From Gonocerus acuteangulatus (lineage: Eukaryota > Arthropoda > Insecta > Hemiptera > Coreidae), in NCBI GenBank assembly GCA_946811695.1, contig OX328131.1:11184832-11248831 (forward strand): 64,000 nt of DNA, given 5' to 3'. The translations under genes and the position numbers were made by a program. Numbering within the stretch: the first letter of the stretch is position 1; each line of letters starts with the position of its first letter. Positions 20,971 to 33,200 of this stretch are shown here, piece by piece. The notes beneath the pieces were generated by a model. The model saw only the letters and a program-made list of their open reading frames with translations. It did not search any database and was not told where the DNA came from.

Positions 20971-21547
20971 AGATGGACGTTAAAATTTAAATAAATAAAT
21001 AAATTATTCAATCTTTTTTTAATCGGCTATTTGTTCTTAGAGGTTTGCCCCCGCCTCAAAAGTTGTAGTATTTAATAAACTTAAAATGGTACCTTGTTGT
21101 AATTACCTAAGACATGGTTGTGGTTAAATGGTAATCATATAACGGAACTTTTCCGAGAGCCCTATCTACCTAACCAAAATAATGTTCGTGCGATCCGTGA
21201 AAGATTAAAAATGAAAAACCTTTATTTCGTGATAAGTTATTTGTTTGGGTGGCTGCTGTGAATTTGATTTGAGAAATTGTTGCCCAAGGTACATGAGATG
21301 ATATAGGAAATTTAATGCAGATTTCGAAAATGTCACCAGAAATAAATTTTCCCTATGGCGTGAACGAAAAATAACGCAAAAATGGTCAAAAACTAGCGTT
21401 TATACTAGAAACACGGAAAGGCCTACATATAGGGAAATAATGCAAGTAAAATGTTTTCCTTGATGGCCAAAGTTTTCCTCCATTCAAGTACACTTCAGTT
21501 GGCGTATACACCCCTCAAGTATGGCGATTTCCTTCGGGACCACCCTG

Positions 21548-21548
<1 letters not shown>

Positions 21549-21611
<63 letters not shown>

Positions 21612-21645
21612 CGGCACATCGATAAATCTTGGCCATTAGCGCCGT
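21549..21645 (-). repeat. (TA)n tract plus SINE A 3'-end fragment
   Basis: (TA)n at 21549-21609 is followed by TTACGGCACATCGATAAATC and TTGGCCATTAGCGCCGT, the inverse of the SINE A tail. Only the last 35 bp of the SINE is present. Confidence 0.6.
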
Positions 21646-21649
21646 ATAA

Positions 21650-22260
21650 TGTATATTATATGTAGTGAGTTATAAATCTTGTTGACTGCATTGTACCTTG
21701 TACAACACCCTATATGATATCCCTTAAGTTCCTTCAGTACCTGACGAGTATTTCTATCGATATAATACTTGTCGCTATAAACGTTTTACATCAATATAAA
21801 TATATATTAATGCATATTATAGTGAGGTATAAATCTGGTTGACTGCATGCAAGACAAAGAAGGGCCCAGTATTGTATCTTGTACAACACCCTATATGATA
21901 TCCCTTAAGTTCCTTCAGTACCTGACGAGTATTTCTGTCGATATAATACTTGTCGCTATAAACGTTTTACATCAATATAAATATATATTAATGCATATTA
22001 TACTGAGGTATAAATCTGGTTGACTGCATGCAAGACAAAGAAGGGCCCAGTATTGTATCTTGTACAACACCCTATCTGATATCCCCTAAGTTCCTTCAGT
22101 ACCTGCCGAGTATTTCTGTCGATATAAATATAAAATATAAATTTATTTCCTTTGATATAATGTAATGTATATTGTAGTGAGGTATAAATCTTGTTGACTG
22201 CATGCAAGACAAAGGAGGGCTTGGCATTACATCCTGTGCCACACCTTGTCTCATGTCCGC
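21650..22260. repeat. tandem repeat of about 160-185 bp, 3-4 diverged copies
   Basis: GTTGACTGCA recurs near 21680, 21839, 22019 and 22193. It is followed by TTGTACAACACCCTATATG, CCTTAAGTTCCTTCAGTACC and TATTTCTGTCGATATA. The last copy is the most diverged. Confidence 0.8.
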
Positions 22261-22525
22261 TCTATTATCTCAAGCACTTATCACTAATGTAGATAACATT
22301 ATCTTCATAACAGCAATATTTTAATAATTTGAATGTATTGAAAGACTTAATTTGAACAAATCAGGAATTTTGTGTTTTTTCCTCCATTTTTTAATAGAAA
22401 TTATATGGTCATTAGCGGCAATAATGGCGATTAATAATACAGTCTAGTTTCTAGGGGTGTAAAATTGGGTCCAATCCATCCTTAAGTCAAATTGCAGTTA
22501 TTTTTTTTTTTTTAATTTTGTTTGG

Positions 22526-23480
22526 GATGCTTAGAACGAAAAAACAGGCGTTTTTCATTCCCAATTCTCATTTTGCTGCGGTAATGATATAACTACACGG
22601 CACCTGACAAAAAAAAAACAGGTGTTTTTCATTCCCACTCCTCATTTTGCTGCGGTAATGGTATAACTACACGGCACCTGACAAAAAAACAGGCGTTTTT
22701 CATTCCCACTCCTCATTTTGCTGCGGTGATGGTATAACTACACGGCACCTGACAAAAAAACAGGCGTTTTTCTCATTCCCACTCCTCATTTTGCTGCGGT
22801 AATGGTATAACTACACGGCACCTGACAAAAAAACAGGCGTTTTTCATTCCCACTCCTCATTTTGCTGCGGTGATGGTATAACTACACGGCACCTGACAAA
22901 AAAACAGGCGTTTTTCTCATTCCCACTCCTCATTTTGCTGCGGTAATGGTACAACTACACGGCACCTGACAAAAAAACAGACGTTTTTCTCATTCCCACT
23001 CCTCATTTTGCTGCGGTAATGGTATAACTACACGGCACCTGACAAAAAAAAACAGACGTTTTTCATTCCCACTCCTCATTTTGCTGCGGTGATGGTATAA
23101 CTACACGGCACCTGACAAAAAAACAGACGTTTTTCTCATTCCCACTCCTCATTTTGCTGCGGTAATGGTATAACTACACGGCACCTGACAAAAAAACAGA
23201 CGTTTTTCATTCCCACTCCTCATTTTGCTGCGGTGATGGTATAACTACACGGCACCTGACAAAAAAACAGACGTTTTTCTCATTCCCACTCCTCATTTTG
23301 CTGCGGTAATGGTATAACTACACGGCACCTGACAAAAAAACAGACGTTTTTCATTCCCACTCCTCATTTTGCTGCGGTGATGGTATAACTACACGGCACC
23401 TGACAAAAAAACAGACGTTTTTCTCATTCCCACTCCTCATTTTGCTGCGGTAATGGTATAACTACACGGCACCTGACAAA
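22526..23480. repeat. about 72-bp satellite, 13 copies, with dimeric higher-order structure
   Basis: The unit contains CATTCCCACTCCTCATTTTG, CTGCGGTRATGGTATAACTA and CACGGCACCTGACAAAAAAA. From copy 3 on, units mostly alternate between TTTTCATTCC+GGTGATGG and TTTTCTCATTCC+GGTAATGG. The repeating block is thus a dimer of about 143-146 bp. The array ends in an A run of about 25 at 23479-23503. Confidence 0.9.
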
Positions 23481-23503
23481 AAAAAAAAAAAAAAAAAAAA
23501 AAA

Positions 23504-24099
23504 TCTTGAAATCTATTTCATTCTTTGTTTCTTTAAATAAGCTAAAAAATAAATATTTAAGTATAGATAAGTAAGTACTTATTTATAAGGCTTCACAATT
23601 GCAATTATACTCACAAAATTAATAAAACATTATAATAAAACTAAAACCAAACAAATAAAATCATAAATTTAATTTGATAATTAACTATAAAACATATTTA
23701 TATAATGTAACAAAAATAAATAATTGGATAATTTATACTTGATTACAATATAAAAATCATTATTATACGTTAATTTCTAAAGTCATTAATCCATTGAGAT
23801 TAATGTAGTACAAATTAATTTTAAGTTTTCTGTTGTTTTGTTGTTTTTTTTCATTAGTCCAAGATTCAGGTTATGGGTGGCTAACCTTAGATTAGAGGAT
23901 AATTTTTAATTAATTTAGTATTTATTTATAATAATTAAACTTTTTCTACTTTCGGTATTAAGGACATCATATCATATTTAAAGATTTGATTCACCTAGTT
24001 ATGTCATACATATTTGATTACCTTTGATTCGGGGAGGATTTATAAATAATAATAAAAACGTCCTACTCGCGGGAACTGCGCAATTTTAGCGCGTTTTCG
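23504..24099. other. very AT-rich unassigned DNA
   Basis: AT-rich sequence with no open frame of note and no repeat structure that I can support. Confidence 0.4.
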
Positions 24100-24537
24100 T
24101 TCATATACCTAGTGCCAATAGTAAAGGAATAGAAGCAGTATGTGAGTTTTGATCTTCCTAGAAAAATATATCAACAGATATCACCTTCAAAATGGTTACA
24201 TTCGTTCTCCTATGTTAGAAAACCTATAAGAAGAGTACCTGTACGAATATTATCACAAAAACGTACACACTACGATTGTTTCGCGCGAATATACCCCGAA
24301 AAATCATGTTCCGGTGGACGGATACTGCTGGTTATCGAACTTGATTTTTCAAATCCGACGAAAGATTTTTGTGCCAAAATACATTGTAAATATAAACTTT
24401 AATAAAACTTGAACCATAGTTATTTTCATGATCTAGGGGTTCTGGAACGTGAAAATGTCTAGACGGCACTTCCGGATTGCGTCATGAGATCAACCTCATA
24501 AGCGGGTATCTTCCCAATGGAGGGAGGGAGGAACCGC
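24100..24537 (+). mobile_element. Helitron-like family 2 fragment, 3' end
   Basis: Collinear with 48340-48738: ACATTCGTTCTCCTATGTTA, then CAT-GTTCC-G-GGACGGAT, then GATTTTTGTGCCAAA, then GTCATGAGATCAACCTCATA. It ends GGAGGAACCGCGCTAA followed by T. A GC-rich hairpin region just before CTAA|T is what Helitron 3' ends look like. The frame 24142-24402 is a by-product of this element. Confidence 0.45.
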
Positions 24538-24554
24538 GCTAATAATTCAACATA

Positions 24555-24806
24555 TCGTCGATACAAAAGCAAACTAACGAATATGAAAATCACCACTTTT
24601 CAGAGTGGAAAAGTATTTATTCATAACTTTTTTTTGGACAGTCAAATATTCGGCAGATTTGACCTTTTGATAGTGGAATACTTTCCCTTTAATAGAGTGA
24701 AGTTAGATTGAAGAATTTGCCGTAAATAAGTCCAGCAGAAATTATTAAAGATTGACAATGAAAGATGCATTTTTTCAAATTCGTTAGTTTGCTTTTGTAT
24801 CGACGA
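24555..24806. mobile_element. TA-target MITE, 252 bp
   Basis: 28-bp inverted termini (TCGTCGATACAAAAGCAAAC and onward) are flanked by TA on both sides (24553-24554, 24807-24808), as in Tc1/mariner-type MITEs. It begins a few bases after the Helitron-like 3' end. Confidence 0.75.
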
Positions 24807-25414
24807 TATATGTGAGCAATACCTAAAATAGGTTACTTGCATTATTTCTGTAAAAAAGAAACTGAATTTCACAGTTTCTATGTTTCACAGATTCCTTCAG
24901 ACTGTGTATATTTAATACTGAATGTTTTTCTTCGATGTTTGTGTTTGGTTGTTTACGAGAAGCCATTAAATGCTTCTTCCTACTCACTGTGTTCAAACAA
25001 AGTTGTTTGAGTAACAAGTTTACTCACTGGAACTATAAACTACACATAAAATCAATGAATTTATTCTGTTCTTTGATAGGTTATTTTCGGGAAAACAAAC
25101 AAATCAGAGAATATAATATTAAAATGCTGTTGTAACTACAGAGTTCCACGGCATTTAAGTTCCGTTATATTGCTGCTCGGTATATTAAAGAAGTGAAAGC
25201 TTAAATGCTTTAATCATATAATAAAACCGCTAAAAGTATTATATTTCTGTAAGTAAAGATAATGAAAGTTGCTCGACAAGCAATAGAAAGCAAAGTTCTC
25301 TCAAGCACATTTCTCTATAACCTGTTTCTTGTTCTCCCGGTAGAGAAACAACCATCTGGGCTGGGTTCTCCGGTTTTGTCTACTGGGAGATTGGCATTTT
25401 ATTGGAAAATAATA
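24807..25414. other. unassigned DNA
   Basis: Small frames on both strands (24823-25135) lack recognisable domains. Confidence 0.35.
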
Positions 25415-26315
25415 CAGTAGAACATGGATAATTCGAACTTCGATAATTCGAAATCGTGGTTAATTCGAATATTTCTCTCGGTCCCTAGAATTTAGGGCAT
25501 AAGCAATGTAAAAAAATCGTGGTTAATTCGAATAAAATTTTGTATAATTCGAATTTTTTATCTCCAATGGGGAGTGGTCGATCTTAAATCTTGTGAAAAT
25601 ATTCTCCTCTTGGGTATGAAAGATGTAGGGTTTATTTTTACATGCGGATGTAGGGGTTCCAGGACAAGAATCGCGGCGGTCTCATAGTCTAGTTCTTGGA
25701 CTCGAGGAGTTCTGCAAAGTGGTGGGTCGCGCTTCCTCCCTTCCAGGGGTTGTAGTTACATACACCATCCTGTCGTTTTATCCTAGAATTCGCTACCACC
25801 ATCACTCTCATCTTCATTTCCTATTCAGTTATGTCAGTCAGCGCCTAGATCTGTTGTATTGTTTGTGCCTAGAATTTCTGCTGTACAGTGGAGTTGTTGA
25901 TTTAGGATGTCGAAGCCTAGAGGTTATAAAACTTTAACGTTGTCAGAGAAAATAGCTGCGATTAAAGAAGTTAAAAAAGGAATAAAGAAAAAAATCTAAA
26001 AATGCAATGAATTCCTCCTAACAAGTTTCCGGAAAAATAAAGAAAAAGGTTCTTGCCCATGAAAATGACTTTTTTTTTCAAAAAAATAGACTTTTATTTT
26101 TACTTATTTGATAAATTATTTATTACTTATGTACGTAATAATCAATTTATGAAATTTTTGTTATTGTCTAAATAAAATATATGTATTTTTTTAAATTAAA
26201 AAATATGAAATTCGATTTTGATCCCTTTATTTTCAAAAACTTTTGTAATTCGAAGTTTGGATAATTCGAATTTTTTTATCGGTTCCTAGGGGTTCGAATT
26301 ATCCAAGTTCTACTG
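25415..26315 (+). mobile_element. pogo/Tigger-type deletion derivative, 901 bp
   Basis: Inverted termini CAGTAGAACATGGATAATTC and CAGTAGAACTTGGATAATTC are flanked by TA (25413-25414, 26316-26317). The AATTCGAA word is repeated near both ends. Only the start of the transposase remains inside. Confidence 0.85.
25907..25999 (+). pseudogene. Tigger transposase, first 30 residues
   Basis: The frame begins MSKPRGYKTLTLSEK and continues IAAIKEVKKG before a stop. The R-KTLTL-EK-AIKE-KG pattern is the start of the CENP-B-type helix-turn-helix of Tigger transposases. That domain binds the terminal repeats, and the DDE domain would follow. Here a deletion after about 28 codons leads to TAA and non-coding sequence, so no functional protein is possible. 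Confidence 0.75.
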
Positions 26316-27084
26316 TATTATCAATGTAAAAAAAGGCACCTTAAATTCCAACAGCAGAATATTAGAACGAAAACAATGAATAATGGTATAAGAAGTCACC
26401 TTTGAAATTGATAGTTCCTAAAATTAACCTTTCCTGTACTACACAATGGCGAATCTGTAAAAATGTAGCTATTCTTGAATGTTGAGAGGGGACAAGCTAA
26501 TTTTTGCGTGAAAATCTAGAACACATTTTTTAGTGTTAAAAAATTTCTGGAACACAAATTTTTTTTTAAATATAAAAACTCTAAAAAATTGCGTTTTTCT
26601 GTACTTCTTTCACTGATGGCTCCAAAAATATTCACGCTTGAGACCTTCCCAAGGCGTACAAAAATTTGTAATAAATGTTTCAATTATTTATTTATTTTAT
26701 TTAGAAATGTATTTGTTGGTTTGCAAAATAGCAATAAATATGAAAAATAGGCAATGTTTTTTTTTATTTTTTTTTTTGGGGCAGCTTAAAATGCACTTAG
26801 AACCTTCATATTCCACGAAGAACATTTAGATTCTATAATAAAACAACACACAACATTTCGTTTGAATCGGTTCCATAGTTTTTGGAAAATAATATTGCAA
26901 TTGAAGTATCAGGGAAAACGTTAATATTCTAAATTTTTGCAAAATCTAAACGAAAGTTCCTTAAATATTTAAAATATATTTTTAAAACAAATAAGATTTT
27001 AAAACCCATTTTTCAGATTGAAAATCGGTCAATTATTACTGCTTAAACCATCAAACGAAAATGACTTCAGGTCTAAATATCCTT
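26316..27084. other. unassigned AT-rich DNA
   Basis: Homopolymer runs of T (26758-26778) and a few weak frames; no recognisable feature. Confidence 0.35.
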
Positions 27085-27190
27085 TGTCCTTATTCGTGGG
27101 TTCCATTCCCGCTAAAAGAACGGCATAACTCTAATATTGGCAAGAAATGTGTGGTAACTTGTGGATAACCCGTCTCGTTGACATTTATAC
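27085..27190 (+). mobile_element. SINE C fragment
   Basis: CGTGGGTTCCATTCCCGC (B-box-like), AAAGAACGGCATAACTC, GTGGTAACTTGTGGATAACC and TTGACATTTATACGGGGC follow the SINE C / 5S-tail order with heavy decay. Confidence 0.4.
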
Positions 27191-28123
27191 GGGGCTATTA
27201 GAATTAAAGGAAAAACTTTTATTATACAAACACACATTAGAATTTTTTTTATGTAGTACCAAATGATTGCAAGTAATTACACACTTAATGAGACCATGGA
27301 CTTGAAGGAATGAGGTAGTCTACAGCTAATGAACTTTTCTAGAGTAACTTTTAACTTATTTATGTATTTCCCCATTGGTTTGAGTTATGGAAATGGCTAC
27401 TTGAAGTGTCAGTGATAAGCACTGAGTGGCTGATAACCTTGCTAGCAGATAATGATACTATTGATAACATAACCTGCGTATTGCGGCATTCACTGTGCAT
27501 GCACTGCACAGGGGATTTGCTTCGAAAAATGGGAAGTCGCACATGAGGCGAATTCATCACTCGTGCGAATAAGGCGAAATATTTAATAGTAAATTGTAAA
27601 CTGACTCACCGGAGCATTAAAAAAAACTAACTAACTTTATTTATTAACCTAAATATTTTGATAAATGCCTGCCTATATTGATTGGTTTTATGTTTAAGGA
27701 AAACATGGTTCCCTTTCACATACAAAAAGAGTTTAATTTAAAAAGAAAAAAGAATAAATTAAAAAAAAAAAACAGGTTTGTGAGCTCCATTTCCACCAGA
27801 GGTAATAGTTTTTTTTTTCGAAGTAAAAAAAAGTCATTACCCTAGCCTGGCTAGGAAAATACGTTAACATTTTATATAATGAACTCCAAAAACTAAAAAA
27901 ACACTACTGTGACGATTATATATAAATAGACTACTTTGACTATAATCCATACATACCGATGTAATATTTATTAGGTTTTTGAAATGGCTCTCGAAATTAT
28001 TTTTGTATGATAAATAGTTTGTGTTTTACTATTTATATATACATATATATTTATTGCTTAATTCCAGAACGTGAAAAAAAAAAAATTCCGTCTTCTTACA
28101 ATACTTCTGCTTAATGCAATACT
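27191..28123. other. mostly unassigned DNA with one SINE C piece
   Basis: 27775-27860 carries CCATTTCCACCAGAGGTAAT, TTTTCGAAGTAAAAAAAAG and CCTAGCCTGGCTAGG, a SINE C fragment. Nothing else is recognised. Confidence 0.4.
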
Positions 28124-28380
28124 TTCTTTTTCTTCTTTCAATACTATTCATAAGGCCTTTTTCCTCTTACAATACTATTCATAAGGCCTTTTTCCTCTTA
28201 CAATACTATTCATAAGGCCTTTTTCCTCTTACAATACTATTCATAAGGCCTTTTTCTTCTTACAATACTATTCATAAGGCCTTTTTATTTATTTATTTTT
28301 TATATAATGGCGCATCTGCATCTAGGCCATTAGCGCCCAAAGGGCCTTTTTCTTCTTACAATACTATTCATAAGGCCTTT
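28124..28380. repeat. 31-bp minisatellite interrupted by a SINE A 3' fragment
   Basis: The unit CTCTTACAATACTATTCATA plus AGGCCTTTTTC occurs about 6 times. After the fifth, TTTTATATAATGGCGCATCT...GGCCATTAGCGCC (about 28300-28343) inserts the inverse SINE A tail, then the repeat resumes. Confidence 0.85.
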
Positions 28381-28757
28381 TAGTACGTATGCACCATCCT
28401 CAGGTGCAAATATCAAAACGACGTGCGATATTACGATATTTTCCAACAGTAAGGAAATAAGCTAATAGCCTTAGCAGCCGATGCACAAAAATTAATAAAT
28501 AAAAAAAAAAGTAAGGAAATAAATCGCTAGTGCATTTTAGGGTCAACAGTATATAAAAAAAAATTTTAAAAATGAACTAGAAGTGTTTTAACTAAAGAAA
28601 TTTAAATACTAAGGATTTTAATAATTGTTAATTTTAAGCCATGAACCTTTGGAAATTTCTAATTATCAAAAAATATATGAACAATAAAACATTTAAAACA
28701 CAAAGAAACTCATAACTACCTTCGTCCTAACATATAATATCCGTACAAATATACTAC

Positions 28758-28804
<47 letters not shown>

Positions 28805-29012
28805 AGATCCTAAGTTGAAAACTAAGATGTTCTAGGTAGTTGGTAACTGCTTATTAAGTCTTCAATAGTTTTGTATTTTATATTACATTTTTGTTGTAGA
28901 AACGTTTCGGCTATAAGCCATTTTCAATCCAATTGTCTGTGAAATACCATTAATTATACTGGTTAGGATATTAAGTTAAAATATAAACCAATAATAAACA
29001 TAGAAAATTTAT

Positions 29013-29366
29013 CATGATGATTAGATAGTTAGCCGTCGAGGTGATAAGTAAAGATGGAATGGTTGGGATTCGGCTAAATAAACCTCAATATGATTTTGTT
29101 TTAAAAAATCTATATTTCGGACATTTCGGCTACTCATTGGTAGCCTTCGTCGGCTAAAATGACAAAAAAAAGAAATTAATACAAAAACAAAATTGGCTCT
29201 TAAAATCATAATTTTTTTTTTTTGTTTTTGTATTAATTTCTTTTTTTTGTCATTTTAGCTGACGAAGGCTACCAATGAGTAGCCGAAACGTCCGAAATAT
29301 AGATTTTTTAAAACAAAATCATATTGAGGTTTATTTAGCCGAATCCCAACCATTCCATCTTTACTT
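29013..29366. mobile_element. palindromic mini-PLE (inner), 13-bp target duplication
   Basis: The perfect repeat ATAGAAAATTTAT lies at 29000-29012 and 29367-29379. The inverted arms meet near 29215. The left side has an extra unpaired tail (GATAGTTAGCCGTCGAGGTG). The tail is on the opposite side from the element at 13899, as expected for inverted orientation. Confidence 0.8.
29259..29292 (+). ncRNA. hammerhead-like motif, right arm of inner mini-PLE
   Basis: CTGACGA, stem II GGCTAC...GTAGCC, then GAAACGTC, core intact. The left-arm copy near 29119-29153 (minus) has CCGACGA and GAAATGTC, so it is probably inactive. Confidence 0.65.
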
Positions 29367-29568
29367 ATAGAAAATTTATGTAAAAAATTAGACTATACAT
29401 TAGTATACTCTATTTTTTTATGTTTATTATTTGTTTATAATTTAACTTAATATCCTAACCAGTGTAATTAATTGTATTTCACAGACAATTGGATTTAAAA
29501 GGTTTCCACAACAAAAATGTTTTTAAAATACAAAACTATTGAAGACTTAATAAGCTGTTACCAACTAC

Positions 29569-30639
<1,071 letters not shown>

Positions 30640-31730
30640 AGCTGTCGGTGGATTGTAGGTAACCATCAACTGGTTATTTGTAACCATCCATAACTCCCCT
30701 GGTCTGGATAACGACCCCTAACCATAACCAGGCATTCCTAACCATATCTAACAGCCCTTCCTGTTCGCCCATTCCTGACCATCATTAAAACTCATACTCA
30801 TTATTTCATAACCTTCCCTACACATTCCTAACCATCCATAACAATACCATCCCCTTCCTAACTATCCCTAACAATACCTAACCATAACCACCCATTCGTA
30901 ACCTTCCCTAACACTTCTGACAATTCTCGAGAGCCCTGACCAGTTCTAACAACCCTCTCAGCATATTCACTCGTTCCCAACCATCTCTAACAAACCGTAA
31001 CCACACTCACCAATTTCTAACCATCTCTAACACTCCTGATCATTCCTAACACCCTGACCATTCTTAAGTACACCTAAGCATATTCACCCATTCCTAGCCA
31101 TCCCTAAACATGCTGACCCGTTCCTAACCATCCAAACACTCCTGACCATTTTTAATATCCCTGAACGATTCTTAACTTCCACTAAGAATTTTCACACATT
31201 CCTAACCATCCCTAAAAACCCTAAGCATACTCACCCATTCCTATCTAGTTGTAACACTCCTGACCAGTCCTAATGGCACGTAATCCTATCCACCCATTCC
31301 TAACCATCCCTAATCATACTGACCCATTCCTAACAATCCTGATCATCCCTAACACCCCTCACCATTTCTCAGTAATCCTAAGCATAACAACAATCCCTAA
31401 CCATCCCTAAAAAACCCTAAGCATACTCACCCATCCCTATTCTTATCTAACAATCCTGAACAGTCCTAATAACCCGTAATCCTATTCACCCATTCGTAAA
31501 CATCCCTAATTATTCTCACCCCTTTCTAAACATAGAGATGTGTTAGAGAACACCCCTGATCATCTCCTATACTCCTGACCTTTTCCTAAGCATATTCACC
31601 CATTCCTAACCATCCCTAACACTCCTGTACAGCCCTAACAACCCGTAACTCCAACACTCCGGATCATCCCCAACACCCTAGACCATCCCTTTTAACCCCA
31701 GACCTTCCCTGTCCATCCCTACAGTCCTTA
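30640..31730. repeat. degenerate C/T/A-rich short tandem repeat (CCTAACCAT-like)
   Basis: More than 1 kb of loosely repeated CCATCCCTAACACTCCTGA and CATTCCTAACCATCC words. The unit length is irregular and the G content is very low. CCTAA is the complement of the arthropod telomere word TTAGG, but units are too varied for a telomere. It ends about 100 bp before the candidate exon. Confidence 0.8.
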
Positions 31731-31825
31731 TATCCTCAGAGGCATCGAACCATCTCTTCGAAACCTATAAAATATTGGCATTGCTACGAACTGCAGGTAT
31801 GCCATGAGCGTCCCCTCCGACGAGG

Positions 31826-32014
31826 ATGGTCGAGGAAGGAGATCCCCCTTCCCTAGGACCCGAACTGGAGTTCGACATGTGGGAAGGACAGTTCGAGTTC
31901 CTTGGTGATAACTTCCACGATCCTCTAGCGGGAAGAAACGGGAAGAAGATGAAGAACGGAATCAAGAACGGATTCAAGACCAAGCCGGAATGGCTGCTCG
32001 ACTTGAATCAGGAT
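31826..32014 (+). CDS. candidate first coding exon of an unidentified protein
   Basis: A 63-codon frame begins with an ATG in good context (A at -3, G at +4) and ends exactly at a consensus donor, GAT|GTGAGT. An in-frame TGA at 31805-31807 makes this ATG the natural start. The peptide is acidic first (MVEEGDPPSLGPELEFD), then aromatic (WEGQFEFLGDNF), then basic (GKKMKNGIKNGFKTK), ending PEWLLDLNQD. Base composition is much less AT-rich than the surroundings. I do not recognise the family. It ends in phase 0, matching the start phase of the coiled-coil exon at 55101, so both may belong to one gene. An earlier ATG at 31804 is in another, short frame. Confidence 0.55.
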
Positions 32015-32470
32015 GTGAGTGAATCTGTAAGCATCTTACATTTATTAATTTATTTCATTTTGTTTTATCGTTGTCTTTTATGATCATTGGCTGCCATTTA
32101 AGCAATAGAAATAATGTTAACAAGCAACAAAATAATAATAAAGTGCAAATAGTTACTGACGACGTGATATTTGGATTTAGGCTAAGAAAACAATAAGATT
32201 TTCCGGTTTGACGTTTTGGCAATCTTCTTCATCTAAAAATACATATAAAAAATTAAAAAAAAAATAATAACCAACCAGTAAACAATATAGCTAAATATGA
32301 AATGATGAAAATAAGATATACTAAAAAATATACAATACATTTTGAACATCATAAGTAGCAGTTCTACGAAGGAATTATTTTAGAGTGAAATATTAACGGA
32401 GAAACTATTTTATTTGAATCTGGGTAATGTTGTTAAAAGCGAGCCCTGACTAGAGGCTTCAGGCTTGAAC

Positions 32471-32692
32471 CTTGAACCTAGCCTCTACAGCCCGAGCTCT
32501 GAGGGCTGGATGAAGGCTCGGGAGTGAGGCTCCATCCTAACCTTATCAAGCCCTGAAGGTTCGGCAAGGTTCTCCCTCGAGCCTTGAACCTAGCCTCTAC
32601 AGCCCGAGCTCTGAGGGCTGGATGAAGGCTCGGGAGTGAGGCTTCATCCTAACCTTATCAAGCCCTGAAGGTTCGGCAAGGTTCTCCCTCGA
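32471..32692. repeat. 112-bp direct repeat, two copies
   Basis: Each copy runs CTTGAACCTAGCCTCTACAG, GGCTGGATGAAGGCTCGGG, CATCCTAACCTTATCAAGCC. It belongs to the hAT-like element's left subterminal region. The right counterpart (34735-34890) has shorter AAGGCTCGCGCCTT units. Confidence 0.85.
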
Positions 32693-33200
32693 GCCTTGAA
32701 GGCTCGGCCTTGGAGCCCTGGGAAGGTAGAGCTTCGGCAAGCACGGTTATAGTCAAACCCTTTCTAGTGCTTTAATAGATTATCTATATACAATAATTAC
32801 TTACTCTATAATCATTACATTTTATTCATTTCGATTTTTTTGTGACATTTCTCACTATTTATTTCAAAATAATAAACATAAATTTTTAGCGGCATCTTTA
32901 TTTACAAAGGGAGGTAATTTAGCTGTTATCTCTGATAATTCTTATTTTCCTTCAGTTGTAGTTTATTAAAATTCGACCAAGTTCAGTTTATTAAATTAAT
33001 GGTTAAGGTAAATAAAGTGACTCATTCAGTTGATTTTTTAAATTCTATATTCTTATGGATTCAAATCTTCATGACAAATTTTATGGGCTTTTATTATTTA
33101 CAGGAGATATGAAACATTTTGGTTTTAATTTTGTTGGTGTGTGTGGATTAGATACTACTGGATTTTTCAGAGACAATTTATGTATGTATTATGATGACTT

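Noticed and set aside
22540..23480. Regularly spaced repeats resembling a CRISPR array
   Set aside because: Units are contiguous with no unique spacers, the genome is eukaryotic and no cas genes exist. It is a satellite. The same applies to the arrays at 12245, 13031, 52613 and 58150.
24142..24402. 86-codon open frame
   Set aside because: Lies in a dispersed TE sequence shared with 48340-48738, where the frame is not conserved.
30640..31730. True telomeric repeat
   Set aside because: CCTAA words are frequent but unit length and sequence are too irregular for a telomere tract.
31804..31907. Upstream ATG frame MSVPSDEDG
   Set aside because: Short frame that stops at TGA before the donor. The 31826 frame runs exactly to the splice site.
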